Under the pieces are notes generated by a model, which was not told the DNA's origin, made no database searches, and saw only the letters and a program-made list of their open reading frames with translations. From DAOPZC01 sp035353175 (GTDB taxonomy: Bacteria > Verrucomicrobiota > Kiritimatiellia > RFP12 > UBA1067), in contig DAOPZC010000079.1 of NCBI GenBank assembly GCA_035353175.1, forward strand, positions 1 through 17,557: DNA of 17,557 nt, given 5' to 3'. Positions within the stretch are counted from its first letter, which is position 1; every line of letters starts with the position of its first letter. Both the position numbers and the translations under genes were made by a program. Positions 8,124-14,967 of this stretch are shown piece after piece.

Positions 8124-10694
8124 TTACTTACCCGCATACGTCTGGCGCAGATGCTTGACGGTCAGCGCCTTGACGAAATCGGCAAACGTTGCGGTATTGT
8201 CTTTCGACGTGAAAGTCAGCGTCACGGGGCGCCCCGGGAAAAGCGTGAAGCTGTTGTCGTCAAATTCGCCGCGGATGCCGCTGACGTTCGCCCACACGAA
8301 GAAAGCAGGCTTGTCGGTCGTCAGCGTGACGGTCCACTTGCCGCCGCGTTCGGCGGGAATCGCGTCGACCAACGCATCGCCGAGCGCGCAAACCTTGTAG
8401 GCGTTGAAGAACCACTCGTTGCGGTGCTTGGCCGTCTGGCCATCCACGTCCGCCGACAGCACCACTTCGAGGAATCGTTCCTTCTGTTCCTTCTCGTTGC
8501 CGAAGCGCGACGCCGGCAACTTGCCGAGAAACAGCGCCGACCGCGGAGCGATCACTCCGGTCAGAGGCACGGTCTCGATCTTCTTCCCGTCGAAACCCCA
8601 CAGCTCCACCGCCGCCTCGGCTTTGGCCGGAGCGCCGCCGTCGTTCACGGCCCAGAACTCGACGTTGGTCCCATTGTCCGCCGGCGTCATCATCACCGCG
8701 ACCGGCGCGTAAAAACGCTTGGCCTGGTAGTGCAGGTGTTTCCACTTGCCGCCGTATTCGATGCTCGACCACGAGGCGACCGGCCAGTTATCGTTGAGCT
8801 GCCAATAGAGCGTGCCCATGCAGCGCGGCTGCAGGTGACGCCACGCCTCGACGCCCGTCTTGATCGCCATCGCCTGCTGCACCTGCGAGAGGTAGAGCAT
8901 GTTTTCGAAACCTTCCGGGAACCGGAAATACCGAGCCATCGTCTCGAGGATGCGGGCGTTGCCGCCGGCATTCTTCTGGTGGTGTTCAAAGTCCGGAGCC
9001 GTGGGGTTCATCTGGTCCGGAGCGGCAAACGTCCGCACCACATCGGGCGACGAGAAGGATTGGTACCCGAATTCGGAGCAGAAGCGCGGCTTGACGTTGT
9101 AGAACGCCGAGAAGTTTTTGTTCTCGTGCCACACCGTCCAGTAATGCATGTCGCCGCGGTTGTCGTCGTGCCAAGAGTCGCTGAAGTCACCGGGCCCCGC
9201 GCAAGGCGAGGAGGGCCAGAACATGCGGCCGGGATCATACGTCTCGACCGTCTCGGTGAGCGCGCGGTTGAGCCGGTCGTAGTTCACAAGATAGAGGTCG
9301 CGGTTCTTTTTGCTCGGCTCGAACCACGTCAGCGCGCCGATGCACTCGTTGTCGCCGACCCACACCGCGATACCGGCGTGGTCGCGCAGGCGGCGGATCT
9401 GATGCGCCAACTCAGCCTTGACCTCGCCGATAAATGCCGGGTCGGAAGGGTAAAGCGCGCACGAGAACATGAAGTCATGCCACACCAGCAGTCCCAACTC
9501 GTCGCAGGTGTCATAAAAAATGTCGTCTTCGAACTGCCCGCCGCCCCACAGGCGGAGCATGTTCATGTTGGCGGCCTGCGCCGACCCCAGCAGATCGCGA
9601 TAACGCTCAGCCGTCTGGCGCTGGGTCATGCCGTCGCAGGGGATCCAGTTCGCGCCCTTGCAGAAGAGGTCGACGCCGTTGACGCGGAAGGTCATGCTCA
9701 TGCCCGGCCGTGAAGACGCATCCCCCGCATCGGGCTTGTTGACGACGTCGATGGTGCGCAGCCCGAGGCGGCGCGTGAGCGTGTCCTCCCCGACCGACAC
9801 GGAGAGGTCGTAGAGTGCCTGTTCGCCGGCGCCGTTGGGCCACCACAGGCGCGGATTCTCGACCGTGACCTTGGCGGCGAGGCGGTTGCTGCCGGCCGTC
9901 AGCGTCACCGGCACGCTGGCCTTCGCCTCACCCAGCGTCACGGCGAGCACGGCCTCGCCGCCCGCAGGCGACATGACCTCGGCGGTCACCGTCACGTCGC
10001 AGCGGCCCGGCCGATGGGCCTGGTCGCAGTACACGTAATCCAAGCGCGCGAGATCGGTGCCGATCAGTTCGGTCTTGCCCGCGAACCCGGCCATCATCAT
10101 GGCGATGCCCCAGTCCCAACCGCCGTGGCACGCGGGCTTGCGCAGCAGGTTGATATGCGGCACCTTGCCGTTGTCCACCATCGGCAGGGCAAACGGCAGC
10201 GCCTTCGCCTTCTCTTCGGAGATCAGCTCCGCGCTGCGGAACAGGGCGGTGATCGTGTTGCGGCCGGTCTTCAGGAAAGGCTTCACCTCGAAATCATAGC
10301 GGCGGAAGCGGTTGCCCGTGTCGCCGACCTTCTTGCCGTTTATGCTGATTTCGCAGAAGGTGTCAACGTGCTCGAGACGCAGGCAGACCGAGCGCTTGGC
10401 CAGCAAAGCCTCCGTTACCTCGAAATGGCGCTCGGCTATCCAGTCCTTCTGGCCCACCCACTGGATCTCCTCCTCGTTCTTGCCGAAATACGGATCGGGA
10501 ATCATCTTCGCGGCCAGCAGCGCGCTGTGGACATCGCCCGGCACCTGCATGGGAATAGCCGGCTGATCGCCGTCGGCCTGACGCACCGACCACTCGCCGG
10601 AGAGATCGATCGTGTTCGGCTGCGCCAAGGCCGCAAAAGCATAAGCCGCCATTCCGACAACCGTTGTGGCCAATACCCGTTGACTCGTCTTCAT
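8124..10694 (-). CDS. Secreted glycoside hydrolase family 2, probable beta-mannosidase
   Basis: The 856-aa enzyme begins with a signal peptide (about residues 1-24, ending AALAQ). It then shows the GH2 order: a sugar-binding jelly roll (about 28-215, with DLSGEWSVR and a CHGGWDWG motif at 189-196), an Ig-like domain (about 215-325), the TIM barrel (about 335-665), and C-terminal beta domains (about 665-850). In the barrel, E450 in VGDNE is the expected acid/base and E541 in CSEFGYQSF the expected nucleophile. RLWGGGQFEDDIFYD (381-395), GLLVWHDFMF (401-410) and GTLYWQLNDNWPVASWS (627-643) are characteristic of beta-mannosidases (EC 3.2.1.25), which remove terminal beta-mannose from manno-oligosaccharides or N-glycan cores. 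Most relatives have GNNE rather than GDNE at the acid/base. The internal ATG was chosen over 50 further open codons because of its strong Shine-Dalgarno and signal peptide. First gene of a three-gene operon. Confidence 0.93.
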   Translation of the reverse strand: MKTSQRVLATTVVGMAAYAFAALAQPNTIDLSGEWSVRQADGDQPAIPMQVPGDVHSALLAAKMIPDPYFGKNEEEIQWVGQKDWIAERHFEVTEALLAKRSVCLRLEHVDTFCEISINGKKVGDTGNRFRRYDFEVKPFLKTGRNTITALFRSAELISEEKAKALPFALPMVDNGKVPHINLLRKPACHGGWDWGIAMMMAGFAGKTELIGTDLARLDYVYCDQAHRPGRCDVTVTAEVMSPAGGEAVLAVTLGEAKASVPVTLTAGSNRLAAKVTVENPRLWWPNGAGEQALYDLSVSVGEDTLTRRLGLRTIDVVNKPDAGDASSRPGMSMTFRVNGVDLFCKGANWIPCDGMTQRQTAERYRDLLGSAQAANMNMLRLWGGGQFEDDIFYDTCDELGLLVWHDFMFSCALYPSDPAFIGEVKAELAHQIRRLRDHAGIAVWVGDNECIGALTWFEPSKKNRDLYLVNYDRLNRALTETVETYDPGRMFWPSSPCAGPGDFSDSWHDDNRGDMHYWTVWHENKNFSAFYNVKPRFCSEFGYQSFSSPDVVRTFAAPDQMNPTAPDFEHHQKNAGGNARILETMARYFRFPEGFENMLYLSQVQQAMAIKTGVEAWRHLQPRCMGTLYWQLNDNWPVASWSSIEYGGKWKHLHYQAKRFYAPVAVMMTPADNGTNVEFWAVNDGGAPAKAEAAVELWGFDGKKIETVPLTGVIAPRSALFLGKLPASRFGNEKEQKERFLEVVLSADVDGQTAKHRNEWFFNAYKVCALGDALVDAIPAERGGKWTVTLTTDKPAFFVWANVSGIRGEFDDNSFTLFPGRPVTLTFTSKDNTATFADFVKALTVKHLRQTYAGK

Positions 10695-10700
10695 CCCCAC

Positions 10701-10707
10701 CACCTCC
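10701..10707 (-). promoter_or_regulatory. Strong ribosome binding site fixing the start of the GH2 gene
   Basis: Minus-strand GGAGGTG ends 6 nt before the ATG at 10694-10692. The match to the anti-Shine-Dalgarno is near perfect and decides the start in favour of the Met that begins the signal peptide; the predicted transcription start near 10758 also lies downstream of the more distal in-frame starts. Confidence 0.8.
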
Positions 10708-10748
10708 GCATCTTGGCCCCGGCGCCGGGTGGCGTTGGAGCGAAGCTG

Positions 10749-10760
10749 ACATTTAAATGT
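10749..10760. promoter_or_regulatory. Palindrome at the predicted start site of the GH2 operon (candidate operator)
   Basis: ACATTTAAATGT is a perfect 12-bp palindrome. It begins about 5 nt beyond the -10 box of the minus-strand promoter and covers the predicted transcription start (near 10758), a usual position for a repressor site. It is an AT-rich island in G+C-rich DNA. No cognate regulator is encoded in the window. The operator role is inferred from position and symmetry only. Confidence 0.4.
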
Positions 10761-10764
10761 GGAT

Positions 10765-10793
10765 AACATAGTTGATTGACCGTATCCCGTCAA
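10765..10793 (-). promoter_or_regulatory. Putative sigma70 promoter of the GH2-HAD-beta-helix operon
   Basis: On the minus strand TTGACG (10793-10788) and TATGTT (10770-10765) are separated by exactly 17 bp, close to the sigma70 consensus. The predicted leader to the GH2 ATG at 10694 is about 64 nt and contains the strong Shine-Dalgarno. Confidence 0.6.
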
Positions 10794-10844
10794 ACGAAAG
10801 GCGACGCCCGCGCGCGAAAGGATGCCGGTGCCCACGCCCCGCAC

Positions 10845-10879
10845 ACCCGCAGGAACCCGGCAAGCGCGCTTCTGCGGGT
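10845..10879. repeat. Nested inverted repeat abutting the MoxR promoter
   Basis: ACCCGCAG (10845-10852) and CTGCGGGT (10872-10879) are perfect 8-bp inverted arms with 19 bp between them. The spacer itself ends in the perfect 10-bp palindrome AAGCGCGCTT (10862-10871). The right arm ends on the first base of the -35 box of the plus-strand promoter. The position fits a regulator-binding site acting on the MoxR operon, though a structured element in a longer transcript is also possible. Confidence 0.4.
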
Positions 10880-10908
10880 TGCGGCAAACGCCTGAAGTGC
10901 GTTATACT
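10879..10908 (+). promoter_or_regulatory. Putative sigma70 promoter of the MoxR-DUF58-BatA operon
   Basis: TTGCGG (10879-10884) and TATACT (10903-10908) are separated by 18 bp. The predicted start near 10915 would give a leader of about 77 nt. It diverges from the GH2 promoter about 85 bp away, so the two operons could share a control region. Confidence 0.55.
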
Positions 10909-10978
10909 GAACGGAGTTGGGGAAAGCGAATTGCGCAATTCCTTTTTTCTCTCTTCCAATCCGCCCGTCAACTAGCCC

Positions 10979-10983
10979 AGGAG
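10979..10983 (+). promoter_or_regulatory. Ribosome binding site fixing the start of the MoxR gene
   Basis: AGGAG lies 8 nt before the ATG at 10992. The frame is open 25 codons further, to a TTG at 10917, but that start would sit almost on the predicted transcription start and has no Shine-Dalgarno; the added residues do not resemble MoxR N-termini. Confidence 0.7.
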
Positions 10984-10991
10984 CGTTGAAG

Positions 10992-11999
<1,008 letters not shown>

Positions 12000-12037
12000 A
12001 CCTTACGGGCTACAGTCGGCCCGGAGTTTTCCATCTT

Positions 12038-12937
12038 ATGCCCGCCCCCAACACGACAGTCCTTCTCACACCGCGCATGCTCGACACGCTGCGGAACCTC
12101 GAGCTGGTGGCGCGCGCGATGGTCGAAGGGACTCTCACCGGCCTGCACCGGTCGCCCTACCACGGCTTCTCCTCGGAGTTCTCCGAGTACCGGAAGTACT
12201 GCCCCGGAGACGCGGTGAAACACGTGGATTGGGTGGCCTACGCGAAAACCGACCGCTATTACGTCAAACAGTACGAGGACGAGACCAATACGCGCGCATA
12301 CGTGGTTCTCGACCGCTCCGGCTCGATGGCGCTGGGCAGCGCGAAGGCCCACAAGTTCCATTACGCCTGCTACCTGGCCGCCGCCTTCATCTACCTCATG
12401 CAGCGGCAGAAGGACGCGGTGGGACTCTTCTCTTACTCTGACAGAATCACGTCGTACTTCCCGGCCAAAGGTTCGCGACTGCACATGCTGAGTCTCCTCG
12501 CGCATCTGGAGACGCTCGTGCCCGAAGGCCGTTCCGACGCCGGCCCCTGTTTCCACCGCATTGCGGAAGAGATCCACCGCCGCTCCATCGTCCTGATCTT
12601 CTCGGACTTCTTCGACCCGAACCCGTCGTTCATCAACAGCCTGCGGCAATTCCAGCACAAAAACTGCGAGGTCCTCCTCTTCCAGATCCTGGACCCGATG
12701 GAGACGCAGTTCCCGTTCCGGGGGCTCATCGAATTCCGCGACATGGAAACCGGCGAAGCGCTGGAGGTCGAGAGCGAGGACTGTCGCGAGACCTATCTGT
12801 CCGATCTCGGCCGGCACATCCGGGACATGAAACGGACCTGCGGCCGAATGAATATGGGTTTCGAGACCCTGAGCACGGGTACGCCCTTCGACCGTGCCCT
12901 CCTCGCCTATTTCCACAAACGGGAGCGGATGTTCTGA
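12038..12937 (+). CDS. DUF58 domain protein (VWA-like MoxR partner)
   Basis: This 299-aa protein has the DUF58 signature at residues 43-80: GFSSEFSEYRKYCPGD followed by HVDWVAYAKTDRYYVKQYE. A VWA-like fold follows, whose metal site LDRSGSM (91-97) keeps the D-x-S-x-S pattern at D92, S94 and S96. No membrane segment or signal peptide is visible, so it is probably cytoplasmic or peripherally attached. DUF58 proteins almost always sit next to MoxR ATPases and are presumed partners or targets. The start ATG has only a weak, distant GGAG; the stop overlaps the start of the next gene as TGATG, indicating translational coupling. Confidence 0.93.
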   Translation: MPAPNTTVLLTPRMLDTLRNLELVARAMVEGTLTGLHRSPYHGFSSEFSEYRKYCPGDAVKHVDWVAYAKTDRYYVKQYEDETNTRAYVVLDRSGSMALGSAKAHKFHYACYLAAAFIYLMQRQKDAVGLFSYSDRITSYFPAKGSRLHMLSLLAHLETLVPEGRSDAGPCFHRIAEEIHRRSIVLIFSDFFDPNPSFINSLRQFQHKNCEVLLFQILDPMETQFPFRGLIEFRDMETGEALEVESEDCRETYLSDLGRHIRDMKRTCGRMNMGFETLSTGTPFDRALLAYFHKRERMF

Positions 12938-14967
12938 TGTCGTTCGGGAACCCACTCTTTCTCTGGGGTCTGCTGGCCGTACCGGTGCCGGTTCTGCTCC
13001 ATCTTTTCTTCCGGCGGCGCAAAGCCAACATCGCCTTCTCCACGCTGCAGTTCTTTCACCAGCGGAAGCGTTATCTGGCCCACCGCCGGCGCCTGCGCGA
13101 AATCCTGCTTCTCCTGATCCGCACGCTCGCCCTGCTGGGCCTTGTGCTGGCGCTCGCGAAGACGCGGTTCCAAAGCCTGCCGGCCTCGTTCGCGGTCCGC
13201 ACGAACGCCGCCATTCTTCTCGACGACACGCTTTCCATGGACCGCAAGCTCAGCTCGGGGGCCACCGCCTTTGAACTGGCCGTGCAGAAAGCGGACGAGA
13301 TCCTGAACACGCTCGCAGACGGAGACGCGGCCGCTCTGTCCTTCCTCTCGGGCCGCAGGGGCATTGCCCTGACGCGCAAACGCCAGGCGGTCCGGCAATT
13401 GCTGGAAGCCTCCCGCGTGACCGGCGCCACAGGATCATACAGCGCGGGACTTCAGCAGGCCCTGACCGACTTGGCCTCAGACGGCAACCCCAACCGCGAG
13501 ATCTTCGTCCTCTCCGACTTCCAAGCCAACCAGGCGCCGTCCCGGCCGATCAGTCTCGGGAACGCGCAGGGGCTGCGCATCTATTTTCTGCCGATCGGCG
13601 GCAACACGGAAAACCTTTCCGTCGACAACGTGAAGCTCTCCACTCGCCCCCAGACGGTCCGCAAAAGCATGACCATCCCTTACGAAATCAGGAATCACGG
13701 CGACACGCCTTGCGAGGCCGACGTACGCCTGGTCATCGGCACCGAAACCGTGAGAACCGAAACCGTTTCCGTTCCCGCCGGCGACGCCGCGAAGGGCCGT
13801 TTCGAATATGTGCCGACGCATGCGGGGTTCCTCAGCGGTTCGGTGCAGGTTTCCGACCGCCAGCTCGAGCTCGACAACCGGCGTTTCTTCACCGTCAACG
13901 TCAGCGAGAACATCCGCGCGTTGCTTTTGGAATCGGACATCCGGAGCCGTGTCCGACCGTTCCACTTCTTGAAGCTTGCGGTCGACCCCGCCGACGGCCA
14001 AGCCGTCAACGGTATCCAGACCGACCTGGGGTTCATCCAAGAACTCACGCCAAAAGTGTTGGAGAACTACCACGTCGTCGTCCTCGCCAACCCCCAACCG
14101 CTGACCGCGCAAACCGCCGACATGCTCACGCGCTACATGGAGCGCGGCGGCTCGGTGCTCGCTTTCGCAGGCGGCGACGTGACGACCGCGACGTTCGCCG
14201 CGTTCCAGAACGAGAATGTCCGAAAGCTCTTCGGTGCCCGTGACCCGGCCGCGGTCTCAGGACTCAGCTTCAAAGGCGCGCTGGCAGGACTCAACGATCT
14301 GCTGCAGCTGGATCTGGTTAAATGGCAGCGGCTCCACCCCCTCGCGCCGTCCCCCTCCGCGACCGTCTTGGCTGAAAATCGCGGCCGCGTGATGATCGCG
14401 GAAGAGCGGATCGGGGCCGGCGGTTTCATCGCCTGCGCCTTCTCCCTCCGGCGCGACGCTGGGAACTGGCCCGAACTGAAATCGTTTCCGATCGCCATGA
14501 TCCATCTGCTGACCTATGCGGCGCACGACCCGCAGCAGAATGCGGCCGTGACGTGCGGCAGGCTGTTGCGGCTGAACACGCTCGCCGCCGACGGCAAGGC
14601 GGTCGCGCTCCGCCACAGCGACGGCCTCCGTTTCCAAATCCTGGCCGAGAAAGGTGAAGCCGTCTTCGACGACACCTGGCAACCCGGCATCATGACCGCC
14701 GAGCAAGCCGCCCCGCGTTCCGTTGCCATCAACCCCGCCCCCTCCGAAAGCGTCCTCGCCCAGATGGACGCCGGAAAACTCGCCGACATGGTTCAGGGAA
14801 AAGTGAGCATCCTCAAAACGGACGCGGCGATCGACACCCAAGTCCGCAGCTACCGTCAAGGCAGCGACCTGACGGGCATGCTTCTTTTTCTCGTCATGCT
14901 TCTTCTTCTGTCCGAAACCCTGCTGGGAAACACGTATCTCGCCCGACCGCGGATCACCGCACAATAA
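12937..14967 (+). CDS. BatA-like membrane protein with a VWA domain
   Basis: The 676-aa protein opens with the BatA/aerotolerance-type N-terminal domain: membrane segment at about 7-25, basic stretch HLFFRRRKANIAFSTLQFF (22-40), second membrane segment at about 55-75. A VWA domain follows (about 90-230), with metal-site residues D96, T98 and S100 in LDDTLSM, where Thr replaces the more common Ser. Next come a beta-sandwich part and a region (about 325-410, with VVVLANPQPL and RYMERGGSVLAFAGGDV) resembling a glutamine-amidotransferase-like fold without an obvious catalytic triad. A last membrane helix (about 649-666) precedes a short C-terminal tail. The large middle part would then be outside the cytoplasm. 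It starts within the DUF58 stop (TGATG) with GGGAG 11 nt upstream. It probably forms the membrane-bound partner of MoxR and DUF58; the function is inferred from gene neighbourhood. Confidence 0.9.
   Translation: MSFGNPLFLWGLLAVPVPVLLHLFFRRRKANIAFSTLQFFHQRKRYLAHRRRLREILLLLIRTLALLGLVLALAKTRFQSLPASFAVRTNAAILLDDTLSMDRKLSSGATAFELAVQKADEILNTLADGDAAALSFLSGRRGIALTRKRQAVRQLLEASRVTGATGSYSAGLQQALTDLASDGNPNREIFVLSDFQANQAPSRPISLGNAQGLRIYFLPIGGNTENLSVDNVKLSTRPQTVRKSMTIPYEIRNHGDTPCEADVRLVIGTETVRTETVSVPAGDAAKGRFEYVPTHAGFLSGSVQVSDRQLELDNRRFFTVNVSENIRALLLESDIRSRVRPFHFLKLAVDPADGQAVNGIQTDLGFIQELTPKVLENYHVVVLANPQPLTAQTADMLTRYMERGGSVLAFAGGDVTTATFAAFQNENVRKLFGARDPAAVSGLSFKGALAGLNDLLQLDLVKWQRLHPLAPSPSATVLAENRGRVMIAEERIGAGGFIACAFSLRRDAGNWPELKSFPIAMIHLLTYAAHDPQQNAAVTCGRLLRLNTLAADGKAVALRHSDGLRFQILAEKGEAVFDDTWQPGIMTAEQAAPRSVAINPAPSESVLAQMDAGKLADMVQGKVSILKTDAAIDTQVRSYRQGSDLTGMLLFLVMLLLLSETLLGNTYLARPRITAQ

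Noticed and set aside
7425..9713. A 762-codon plus-strand open frame antisense to the HAD and GH2 genes
   Set aside because: The translation is Arg/His/Ala-rich, with no recognisable domain, and mirrors codon bias of the G+C-rich genes on the other strand. The minus-strand frames carry intact catalytic motifs.
10695..10844. Extended N-terminus of the GH2 protein by 50 codons
   Set aside because: The extension runs over the predicted promoter and start site, would bury the signal peptide internally, and the downstream ATG has a near-perfect Shine-Dalgarno.
10917..10991. TTG start adding 25 residues to MoxR
   Set aside because: It would sit at the predicted transcription start without a ribosome binding site, and the added sequence is unlike MoxR N-termini.
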